Below are positions 29,201-32,706 of a stretch of 32,706 nt of DNA, piece after piece. The stretch comes from Saprospiraceae bacterium. GTDB taxonomy: Bacteria > Bacteroidota > Bacteroidia > Chitinophagales > Saprospiraceae. The notes below the pieces were generated by a model. The model worked only from the letters and a program-made list of their open reading frames with translations. It did not search any database and was not told the origin of the DNA. Position numbers and translations under genes: made by a program. Position 1 is the first letter of the stretch; every line of letters starts with the position of its first letter. Location: positions 1 to 32,706 of the forward strand of contig JAEUUP010000009.1 of assembly GCA_016787525.1 (NCBI GenBank). The letters are read 5' to 3'.

Positions 29201-31728
29201 GGCAATGCACGATTCCAAATGCGCACTTCATCTATTTTACCTTTATACTTATTGTTCCCTGCAACGGGTTTACCTAAATATACCTGATAAGTAGATGATT
29301 GCGGCGTAACGGCATTGGAAACACTGGCACTGAGTACGCCATTGATGTATATACTCAGCGTATTATCGGCTGCTCTTGTCGCTGCGATATGTGTCCACGT
29401 GTTGGTAGCAATCGTAGCCGTAGAAGTGACTGTTGAGCTACTGCTGCCATTGTAAACAGCACACATTGCCTGACCTGACGGGTTGATACCTAAACGATAA
29501 GCGGCATTATTTGCGCCGCCTAAACCCCAACGGCTGATAATCTCTTGTGGTTCAGCCGCATCGTTGAAAGTACCGTATCCTGCATCAGGATTAACCCACG
29601 CTTCAAGGGTAAAGGTTGAAGAAACGTTGGGTAAGGTGTTGCTAATGGCGACATAATCATCTGTACCATCAAAATGCAAAGCTGCGCCTGGAGGATATGT
29701 CACCGTCATAGTGATACTGTTACTCGTAGCCGTTGCATTACAAGCATTTGTAAGCACACATGTGATGACATCGCCGTTGGCTAAAGTCGCATCGGTGTAA
29801 GTTGTGCTGTTTGTGCCAACATTAGTGCCGTTTTTCTTCCATTGATAGGCAGGTGTTGCACCACCGTTTGTCGGTGTCGCTGTAAAGGTTACACTTGTAC
29901 CAAGTACAATACTGCCAGAAGGAGAACCCGCAATAGATACTGAGGGGGCTACATAAGCCGTACACGTTGTCCCTGTTGTCACGCCACCTGTGCTGACCCA
30001 GTTAGAGGCTGTGCCTGTGAGGGCAAAATTGTTTAACGTACCTGTGAGGTTGTTGCCACTGGCATCTGTCAATGTTGAAACCCCTGTATTGCTCGTGAAG
30101 CCAAAACCTTGATTGAACTTATAATAGGCAGCTAAACCTGTTTGTCCGCTACCCAATTCACAGTTCTTATTGTTCTGGATTTCACAACCACTCAATGCAC
30201 GATTCCAAACACGTACCTCATCCATCGAACCCAAGAAGAAGGAACTTTGTCCTGTACGAACACCAATATAAACAGGGGCAGTACCCGTGCTTATATTGCC
30301 ACTGGTCACAGTGCCTGTGGTATTTAGAACGCCATCAATGTACAATTGTACTGTTGTACCATTGCGTACTGCAGCGACATGATGCCAGTTACCATCGTTG
30401 ACTGTGGTAGTTGAATACAACCACCCGCTTGATACGCCAGCGAAAAATGCGGATAACTTACCAGAGCCGCCGCCACCGCCATTGATACCAAAATAGAATG
30501 AATCATCGCCTTTGGTTATGATATAGTTCTCTGTGGCTTTGGTTGTTTTTATCCAAGCCTCAATCGTGATGCCTCCTGTGATATTGAAAGCGGCATTGTG
30601 TGGCACAGTAACCCAGTCGTCTGTACCATCAAAAGCCAGACCTGCGCCCGCAGGATATGTCACGGTCATCGTCACACTGTTACTCGTAGCCGTTGTGGAC
30701 GATATACATGGTGCATTACTGGTCAATACACACGTTATAATATCACCATTGTTTAAAGCCGCATCTGTATAAGTGGCACTGTTAGTGCCGACGTTAGTCC
30801 CATTTTTCTTCCATTGATAAGACGGTGTTGTGCCACCATTGGTGGGTGTCGCTGTAAATGTCACACTTGTACCATACACAATTGAGCCACTTGGGCTACC
30901 TGCGATAGATACTGAGGGGGCCACTATACCCGACCATGTATTGCCTGCGACCCAGTTTGATGAGCTACCTGTCAATGTGAAATTGACGAGTGTACCCGTG
31001 CGTCCGTTGGCAGTAGCATCGGTGAGTGTCGTGACACTTGTATTATTGCCGCTTGCTGTACCTTGATTGAACTTATAGTAATTTTGCAAACCCGATGTGC
31101 TTGCTGAAATCTCTGAACAATAGTTGTTTGCAATATCTGTTGCTGAACGTTGTACATTCCAAAGACGCACTTCGTCCATTGTACAACTAACAAAATAACT
31201 ACCTAGTGTCTGACTACGCGATAAATAGCCTGTTGTGCTGCCAATCGTCGTAGCGCCTTGTGTACCCGATGCCACTTGTACGCCATTGAGATACAATCGA
31301 GCCGTTGTCCCATTGCCTCCCCAAGTGAGTGCCAAGTGATTCCATTGACCAGGGGTGAAGCTGGCAGATAAATCCGTTCCAGCAATCCTTGCACGAAGTG
31401 TTGTACCTGTACTGAAGATAGTGAACTGTTCTTGCCAAAGGTCAATATACATCTGAGTGCCACCATTTGAAATGGTATTCACCCAAAACTCCATTGTACC
31501 TGCACTTGCCGACATACCCGAAGAAGGGAAAGTCACATGGTCATTAGAGCCATCGAAACTAAGCGCAGCACCTGTTTGTGCTTGTACAGGGGTCATCAGT
31601 AAAATACCCAAAAAGGATAAAGTCAACCATACCTTTGCCAACACCCTATTATACTGAGGGGGGCTTGAAGAATGGTCTTGCTGATAACTCCTACATGCTT
31701 CTAAAATTCTGTAAAAGGAGATGTTCAT
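14284..31728 (-). CDS. Giant secreted multidomain LamG/Ig-like/propeller protein, ~5,814 aa
   Basis: The start chosen is the ATG at 31728 (MNISFYRIL); an in-frame ATG 18 codons upstream lacks support. Signal peptide: polar ~31-residue n-region, core WLTLSFLGILLM, cut after VQA. Domains (approximate residues): eight LamG-like domains, each starting near FDGTNDYV at 57, 366, 687, 1021, 1348, 1677, 2088 and 2420, alternating with Ig-like domains (PSVSI, TPTNGG, YQWKKNG, NGDVITCV). Further Ig/PKD-like domains follow from ~2640, with a stretch (QDWLFIPV, YYIQSVYSGLYLSA) recalling a ricin-type lectin. Propeller 1 is at ~3836-4133, Fn3 at ~4176-4270, an ALK-type glycine-rich region at ~4370-4583, Ig-like domains to ~5133, propeller 2 to ~5446, and Fn3 at ~5476-5573. 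Then come VDWVFVELRD and RDGDVVDVDG, and a dockerin-like end with two ASGPSSINDYL repeats. Likely a surface adhesin or glycan binder. No Por-type tail was seen. Confidence 0.93.
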   Translation of the reverse strand: MNISFYRILEACRSYQQDHSSSPPQYNRVLAKVWLTLSFLGILLMTPVQAQTGAALSFDGSNDHVTFPSSGMSASAGTMEFWVNTISNGGTQMYIDLWQEQFTIFSTGTTLRARIAGTDLSASFTPGQWNHLALTWGGNGTTARLYLNGVQVASGTQGATTIGSTTGYLSRSQTLGSYFVSCTMDEVRLWNVQRSATDIANNYCSEISASTSGLQNYYKFNQGTASGNNTSVTTLTDATANGRTGTLVNFTLTGSSSNWVAGNTWSGIVAPSVSIAGSPSGSIVYGTSVTFTATPTNGGTTPSYQWKKNGTNVGTNSATYTDAALNNGDIITCVLTSNAPCISSTTATSNSVTMTVTYPAGAGLAFDGTDDWVTVPHNAAFNITGGITIEAWIKTTKATENYIITKGDDSFYFGINGGGGGSGKLSAFFAGVSSGWLYSTTTVNDGNWHHVAAVRNGTTVQLYIDGVLNTTGTVTSGNISTGTAPVYIGVRTGQSSFFLGSMDEVRVWNRALSGCEIQNNKNCELGSGQTGLAAYYKFNQGFGFTSNTGVSTLTDASGNNLTGTLNNFALTGTASNWVSTGGVTTGTTCTAYVAPSVSIAGSPSGSIVLGTSVTFTATPTNGGATPAYQWKKNGTNVGTNSTTYTDATLANGDVITCVLTNACNATATSNSITMTVTYPPGAALHFDGTDDYVAISNTLPNVSSTFTLEAWVNPDAGYGTFNDAAEPQEIISRWGLGGANNAAYRLGINPSGQAMCAVYNGSSSSTVTSTATIATNTWTHIAATRAADNTLSIYINGVLSASVSNAVTPQSSTYQVYLGKPVAGNNKYKGKIDEVRIWNRALPLCEIQNNRNCELGSGQTGLLAYYQFNQGFGSTSNAGVTSLTDASGNSLTGTLTNFGLTGTTSNWVSTGGVTTGTTCTALPTPSVSIAGSPSGTIAYGTSVTFTATPTNGGTTPTYQWKKNGTNVGTSSTTYTDATLANGDVITCVMTSTLCTYPATATSNSVTMTVTYPAGAALHFDGTNDYVEVPTSTSINSFVTTGELTIEYWLKLNAITGQPSIIDMRTSANNSGFTVENYPAGSNTFYHIIPTTTSRAEVFCNYTVNEWQHIAITAKAGDSLRVYRNGVLQGKASLIGQSFVSTNGVLRMMARAFSLSNYTNGTLDEVRLWNRSLPLCEIQNNMNCELGSGQTGLIAYYKFNQGSGFTTNSGVTSLTDASGNNNTGTLTNLGLTGATSNWVSTGGVTTGTTCTAYTTPSVSIAGSPSGSIAYGTSVTFTATPTNGGITPTYQWKKNGTNVGTNSATYTDAALANGDVITCVLTNACNATATSNSVTMTVTYPAGAALHFDGTNDYVEVPHSASLNDYVNTGEATIEYWIKPVFPASGNADIIAKRSGNNGFVFEMGTNGGTRHYFRTTNNTWAYIDATYTNNVWQHVAVTVKTNSTISVYINGVLASTTSMSGFPAFVASTSALRLMANSETLGSYTSGAIDEVRIWNRALPLCEIQNNMNCELGSGQTGLMAYYKFNQGSGFTSNTGVTSLTDASGNSNTGTLTNFGLTGTTSNWVSTGGVTTGTTCTALPTPSVSIAGSPSGSIVYGTSVTFTATPTNGGTPTYQWKKNGTNVGTNSTTYTDATLVNGDVITCVMTSTLCVHPTTATSNSLTMTVTYPAGAALHFDGTNDYVDVNVNLNQSSQTLEAWIYPQSSARMYAISNDKANSWGAGIGVNNNLLEIDVHNQFINLSSPAIPSNQWTHVAVVYNSDGRIKAYVNGAEVYNNIVNGWLTSMDGTSNFWIGRSNTELQLPFQGRIDEVRVWNRSLPQCEIQNNMNCELGSGQTGLVAYYKFNQGSGFTTNIGVTSLTDASGNNNTGTLTNFGLTGTSSNWVSTGGVTTGTTCTALPTPSVSIAITTGSQTTCAGTSVTFTATPTNGGTTPTYQWKKNGTDISGATSATYTSTTLANNDAITCVMTSNATCPSTPTATSNSVTMTVNPTVTPSVSIAATATTITEGASVTFTATPTNGGTTPQYQWKKNGTNISGATNATYTSTTLANGDVITCALTSNAACATSTTATSNSLTMTVNAPLGAALHFDGVNDYVEIPHSTSLNTFASTGEITVEFWVKPITVGSEKRMLIGKRSNSHADGFAIETTADGITNHWFCTTKGWKTAYFSYIDDTWQHIAVTAKSGDAIRVYQNGVLTASTTLAGANLIGTTANMRFMLDPIYTTPVHGGALDEVRVWSRVLPQCEIQNNMNCELGGGQTALQAYYKFNQGVANTNNAAVATLTDASGNNNNGTLLNFALTGTTSNWVAQGGVTSGTTCSPAPILTPSVSIAASATTITFGTSVTFTATPTNGGATPYYQWKRNGVNVGTNSVTYTNASLLNGDVITCVMTSNETCISPSTATSNGLTMTVTGVPAASALNFDGVNDYVSAPAGVYFNGDLTIEAWVYPKSHTYYSRIIDFGNGPNADNIILSTSEAINGKPVFALSGQGQIVSSKALTLNQWNHVAVTLNGTLGTLYVNGVVVGTRTYSTAPANVLRNNCYIGKSNWSQDAPLNGSLDEVRIWNRALLQCEIQKNMNCELGSGQTGLLAYYKFNQGALNSDNSGTVTLNDASGNNRHATLSNFALTGTTSNWTSSNISTGTTCAPYTIPSVSIAASSATICLTNLANLTSTATGLSIKPAYQWEISTDNKTFQPLSGAQSPSYSVRLGSVGTTYFRLKVTDVCGIIYSASTPVIVINPTLNVTANATQACQNETATLTATTTSGSPTYQWQSSPNRGTWTNVAGATSATYTPPTSALGTTYYRVVATYNSGCILTSAVQTLTVSVSPTASVTGGNVTVGQGSTASNLTAVINSTFASVFQWQSSADGSTAWTDIADATTLVYTPSTATVGTLYYRLKVTFAATVSVCNATIYSNSRRVTVEAAPTVTIGSSSGASQRLLAGETLACVGTNLTLTSSCSDATATPSWTGPNGFTASTANITLSNITPAMAGKYRVIYLTATGYIGEQTTTINVRPELAVTKTVSKPSITSGSSSQIALTGKYKNGVVSKIKFATSSTLRFVASRSTTIGSIPVCETTDDNSINQDWLFIPVAGGTVNFNTSIGQKYYIQSVYSGLYLSASATNPAVVEMGLLTNSTNFEWTYTLNRNKAKVLQNGNQRELNNLTAQLAAQNTTPSSVILSIGSTPPTMTLAWNDGPTAATRTVSPTATTNYIATFTNSAGCSIKDTTTITVVPSTTVSVTPSGNIAPPDAGNQQRLLATNVCRYQPITLSATVSNNSGSATYQWEVSTNGTNWSELKGALSSAYNVPTNQLGTKFYRVIVTNSLGIFTSEATEVFVIDVPTISIAATQATVCPNATPTLTVGYTAGFGTPTIQWQSSPDSTAWTNISGATAETYQPVTTTAGKTYYRYIATFTGACPTFTSKGVAITVKPTLTVSVTGVATQTVCQGSYRFFTLSSNDATATYAWQSSTNGTTWATVANATSASYVAPTNTVGTTYYRGIVSAAGCSATSDTRQITTSTIPTVTVASPYAETCVDRPVSFTATLSSTSAGTPTFVWQTSSDNLNWVTKATGSTYNPSAAAVGSTYVRAGVKFAACADSTFSVPRTLLSNANPIVTVSANSTAPCSNVAPVLTANLIGGSSSPTYQWQKTASLLKPQWTNISGATNSVYTAPTGLTSSYYRVQVKYNTNCPEVLSQAVQITPKAAPSVAIAASGTAICQGSTVDFTSTITNGVANQTFQWQSSPDGTTWTDITGATTASYSYTAATVGSTQYRLEVSASGCNDAVSSATTIAVTSNAAPTLAIAANNLTVCGDAEVVVTATPANLNGIIPQYEWRRNGELFTGQPSSFATKSTTDGLGSNVINDIAVVGKNVYLATDNGLAVSTDGGMTFTNKTTANGLPSNKVLALGLYPDGSRIIVGTDKGAKIASNQGSSFAELSAPLKSRTPFNTTGPISNIGVSPNGNIAYMTAQNTVWQLKGVNRGVEETSGQVTANSIVFKNNTSAYLLTAGGITVANGTPTPTFSKSPITSLPFKRAAFRGDTIFAVNTTNGLNYYINNVQYSVTGLPAASTIQDVVVNDNVVYVTATSGLYMSKDGGKSFLDITSSVGLGTNPGLGRIVRSGSFIYVASSNGLRIASATSPTLTFTTNKSDVIECVMTTAGVCTNTVSQALTVNYIGEVDPLSIKVTSDGTTSTGTWTAVNNATGYGWELMKYSPDRSTKTFVKNGTVTTNSVTLADLNPSTNYELTVKTLCTISTAFARLADVTGAGAGSSTSFTTGFVVPHAIRDSLLKISTLCAEDELVLGPGLPDDYQVNIYSGTDKSFIDYASSAHPFRVRLTANTKYFYKVVKFNVKTYTFTPSNNDAGSESKRYTVPAGVSQITFKAAGSKGGGVLGGNGGVTIGNVTPTAGAVYYLFPGTTTTADAGLSRGTSKSANGGGGSYISTTSLRKDAIIVAGGGGGGHDSQDGGIGGLIGGNGFTTYNTGTGAIVSAVTGGTATTGGISLPANNNATGALLTLINQRSASGFMKGSSTNNVTSTVRKGDYGGGGGYYGGGSFIDVQVGKYAGGGGGSSYVNTAIVNNVLYQSGVNSGTGYVTINEYYQGTSNSDFLPLDIVVMPVPVLSNPSISLSSYAPAPGQNMTATFLLTGNAGFSTSYYWIPVTGATGTTTSIITFLSQNGTIFSFSAKRVYGYANVQYCLNRTKQVAAIAEYAYSSSALPPNDSSSNRGGRLLTPSVSIVSSATNICGGEQVIFTATPTNVVDENLSYTWYKNGEIVFGQTNNVLQTNNLANGDVITCTLFYPSATGPNDSIASTNTVVMTVATPATPKVTIAASANDVCPGTAITFTPTPTAGGTTPQYRWYLNGDYVQTSDTYTSANFENSDYVECIMESDATCISQTESEISPSVSVTLKPTVTPTATVFVSDTLICSGGPTSLTVRGENIGSTPQYQWRHNGAPVGTDATYYPASVSHNDAIWCEITPSVDACANTSYVVSNTELIQTADADASFTPLVTIEMSKDSICTGESLIFTALGNYLGSNASYVWKKNGVTLTEFDADVNSITLQGLVQGDVITCEATSSLTCTTTPTATSNALTAKVVSPATPTVSITTDNTTICPNIPVVISATPNYGGTFPVYSWRLNGTAHNALPHEFFNYTIAEGLGDSYTQAVFVRNDTAYAATAGGLSYRVKGDSIYTLSYKDGLFNSNVQAIYADDSGVYAGTDEGLSISTDGLASFRPINKGRSGLSSANITAITAIGSTLFVGTDDGLNISTDGGTSFTTKKSTDGLASNKIRHLFADGTTLYIGTEGGLNISTDNGTTFSTKTIADSLNSDTVLGVWAKGAAIYAATQQGLAVSTDGGTTFAKLTMSNGLPDNQVNGVWVVADSMVYAATSGGLGISKNGGKTFRGFYETDTLGSNVVLGVTVANGRIYAATTGGWSISDPSKIRVYPNDGDVFATNLMSNKSCTATSTAISNNLTFHVGTVSASSLATTLVMNTSATLTWTGTTSSYNWIVVPTGEGINGTVVASGSTSTLPIAVTGLTSATTYDLFVQGACTPEGTVDWVGPLTFTTKDDAFVSVKTILQGAYSTTTGLMGDNLRSLNLIPTTEPYSGISGFTHVNGGGGEKVTSTVLAVTGNDAIVDWVFVELRDKTTPATVIATRSALIQRDGDVVDVDGVSPVGFPVVADDYYVVVRHRNHLGIRTASTISLNKVSATPYDFTTSASQALSGVQKDLTGGKFGMYGGNVNSNNTVRASGPSSINDYLRLINLLGTSSNIQSNVYSVGDVNMDGTMRASGPSSINDYLKIINAIGSSAAIITQPF
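23830..31570 (-). repeat. Eight LamG-Ig modules repeated at DNA level, period ~985 bp
   Basis: LamG starts lie near 31560, 30632, 29668, 28668, 27685, 26700, 25465 and 24470. Spacings are about 965-1000 bp, except 1,235 bp before module seven, where an extra Ig-like domain is inserted. Ig-like parts (CATTGGTCGGTGTTGCCGT-type stretches) and the cysteine linker CEIQNN-NCELG-GQT are nearly identical between modules, while the LamG cores differ. This pattern suggests recent duplication or gene conversion of the Ig/linker part. Confidence 0.85.
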
Positions 31729-31965
31729 TTTAAATAATTTAGATATAAAAAAAATGTTCAGAATTGCTTTCCTATATGGCACAACAAGCTACTGCGCTCA
31801 CTATCACACCAGTGACGAGCGTACAGACAATAGGTTGTGCGTAGGGAGACAGTCTGCCTGCCACACTACAACCAATCAAAAACCCTGTTATAAATTTTCA
31901 GAAAGAATGAATAAGGATACTAAAAGTCTATATTATACTTTCATACACAGTAATTATACTTAATG
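31729..31965 (-). promoter_or_regulatory. Long, possibly structured leader of the giant gene
   Basis: About 235 bases between a good promoter box and the start codon. The middle (31780-31870) is less AT-rich than its surroundings and has inverted pairs such as CACAAC (31780s) / GTTGTG (31830s) and CGCTC / GAGCG. Open frames across it look like chance. No known riboswitch was recognised. Confidence 0.35.
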
Positions 31966-31973
31966 CAAAGTTA
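31966..31973 (-). promoter_or_regulatory. Candidate -7 promoter box of the giant gene
   Basis: Minus strand TAACTTTG, an exact match to TAnnTTTG, about 240 bases upstream of the start codon. A TTTG -33 box is not evident. Confidence 0.4.
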
Positions 31974-32012
31974 GTTCGGATAAAAAAGAAAACATATAAA
32001 AAAAATAAAAAA

Positions 32013-32204
32013 ATGATGAACCCCCTTATTCGACTGACAAACCCGCTCATTCTAGGTATGAAATTTAATGATATATTTAGAGGCCATGATAAAGGTTGTA
32101 TGGCCGATGCCCGTGTTTCACAACCACTCCTTTGTTTGGGTTGGCTTGGGGTGCTGTGTGACTATTGGGTCAGAGACAAAAAACGTTTTGTGATAACAAA
32201 ATGA
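32013..32204 (+). CDS. Doubtful small ORF, 63 aa
   Basis: Not recognised. The case for it: an A-only stretch right before the ATG, as is usual for starts in this phylum, and a strong plus-strand terminator 40 bases after the stop. The case against: the sequence (RLTNPLILGMKF, ADARVSQPLLCLGWLGVLC) has no family features and no -7 box was found upstream. The terminator could instead end a small RNA made from the same stretch. Confidence 0.3.
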   Translation: MMNPLIRLTNPLILGMKFNDIFRGHDKGCMADARVSQPLLCLGWLGVLCDYWVRDKKRFVITK

Positions 32205-32244
32205 TTGTGTAGATAGTCGCTGATGACCCCCTCAGTAAAATCAC

Positions 32245-32282
32245 AATGCCTTGAACGTCTGATGATGTTCAAGGCATTTTTT
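32245..32282 (+). terminator. Intrinsic terminator, plus strand
   Basis: AATGCCTTGAAC (32245-32256), a 10-base loop, GTTCAAGGCATT (32267-32278), then TTTTTT overlapping the arm end. This is a textbook structure. A CCCCCTCAGT motif lies just before it (32227-32236). Confidence 0.85.
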
Positions 32283-32302
32283 ATGCTACCCTATACACTT
32301 TT

Positions 32303-32557
32303 AATGGCTACCATAATGACATGCCTGACGGCAGTTTAAGAATATATACAATATTGGTCACAAGCTCCCTCGTTACAAGAATAATTTTTTATAGAGTGAA
32401 GTCAATTTTTGAGCTTTTCAAGCTCAAAAATTGACTTCACTCTGAAAAAAATTATTCCAAAGCACGCATTTTGTCCAAAGGACTCCTTCGGAGAGCGAAG
32501 CGAAAAACAGTGAGCGTTTAGCACTTTTAAATGTCACTATTAAAGCTTGCATTTTTC
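32303..32557. repeat. Hairpin repeat unit, copy C (255-bp tandem unit 1)
   Basis: Starts AATGGCTACCATAATGACAT. It holds a perfect 24-base hairpin (32393-32416 / 32420-32443, loop TTC; AGAGTGAAGTC at the base), the 19-bp palindrome TCCAAAGGACTCCTTCGGA (32474-32492) and the tail GAGCGAAGCGAAAAACAG. The next copy begins exactly 255 bp later. Confidence 0.85.
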
Positions 32558-32706
32558 AATGGCTACCATAATGACATGCCTGACGGCATTTTAAGAATTT
32601 ATACAACATTGGTCGCAAGCTCCCTCGTTACAAGAATAATTTTTTATAGAGTGAAGTCAATTTTTGAGCTTTTCAAGCTCAAAAATTGACTTCACTCTGA
32701 AAAAAA
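32558..32706. repeat. Hairpin repeat unit, copy D (255-bp tandem unit 2, cut by window edge)
   Basis: Nearly identical to 32303-32451, with the same perfect hairpin at 32648-32671 / 32675-32698. The tail lies outside the window. Confidence 0.85.

Larger units (their letters stand above)
33..32237. repeat. Interspersed motif TACTGAGGGG(GG), 32 exact core copies across the window
   Basis: Core ACTGAGGGG on the + strand starts at 34, 1971, 2839, 4575, 5911, 6438, 11563, 12243, 13435, 14218, 16899, 17169, 19195, 20618, 23783, 24752, 25659, 25748, 26027, 26981, 27959, 28949, 29939, 30911 and 31653. The reverse form (CCCCTCAGT, C-run included) starts at 5456, 7867, 8474, 11811, 14245, 15820 and 32227. 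One variant lies at 20247 (ACTGAGGGA) and one interrupted copy at 7014-7042. Usual flanks are T or AT before, and one to three extra G after. About 22 copies are in coding sequence; the rest lie between genes. Confidence 0.9.

Noticed and set aside
31721-31963. 80-codon plus-strand ORF in the giant gene's leader
   Set aside because: It overlaps the start region of the giant gene, has no A-rich start context of its own beyond chance, and its composition is typical of non-coding reading.

Overview
The window looks like chromosomal DNA of a Bacteroidota bacterium, probably in the Cytophagales/Chitinophagales/Saprospiria range. Three lines of evidence point there. Two or three secreted proteins carry the C-terminal pattern of type IX secretion (T9SS) cargo. 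Start codons lie in A-rich contexts without Shine-Dalgarno sites. The two promoter-like matches fit the Bacteroidota -7 box TAnnTTTG. There are no tRNA or rRNA genes, no CRISPR array and no transposase.

Layout. (1) 1-1919, minus: the end of a secreted seven-bladed beta-propeller protein, cut by the window edge. (2) 2500-8675, minus: eight mostly small genes. These are two unknowns, an endonuclease/exonuclease/phosphatase-family enzyme, two degenerate receiver proteins, a CxxS thioredoxin-like protein, a double tail-collar protein and a Tat-exported flavin amine oxidase. Seven of the eight have their own copy of a ~40-bp leader element 27-36 bp upstream of the start codon. (3) 9180-11802, plus: a LytTR response regulator and a TPR sensor histidine kinase, probably one operon. 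(4) 11872-14173, minus: two paralogous T9SS cargo proteins in tandem. (5) 14284-31728, minus: one giant secreted protein of about 5,814 residues. It has eight LamG domains alternating with Ig-like domains, many further Ig-like domains, two beta-propellers nested inside Ig-like domains, two Fn3 domains, a glycine-rich domain and a dockerin-like end. (6) 31729-32706: a structured leader, a doubtful small ORF with a strong terminator, and two tandem copies of a hairpin repeat.

The most unusual feature is the density of short repeats. A 9-12 bp oriented motif, TACTGAGGGG(GG), occurs 32 times, against about 0.25 expected by chance. It lies between genes, just after stop codons, inside terminators, and inside coding sequence in four different reading contexts. 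The other repeats are a 19-bp palindrome that in one place interrupts the motif, a ~210-255 bp unit with a 24-bp hairpin, the leader element, a palindrome inserted in a coding region, and a 17-unit array with a 21/22-bp period. Together they suggest a genome colonised by miniature repeats. One of them, TACTGAGGGG, may act as a genome-wide recognition site (uptake, recombination or termination), but its function cannot be read from this sequence.
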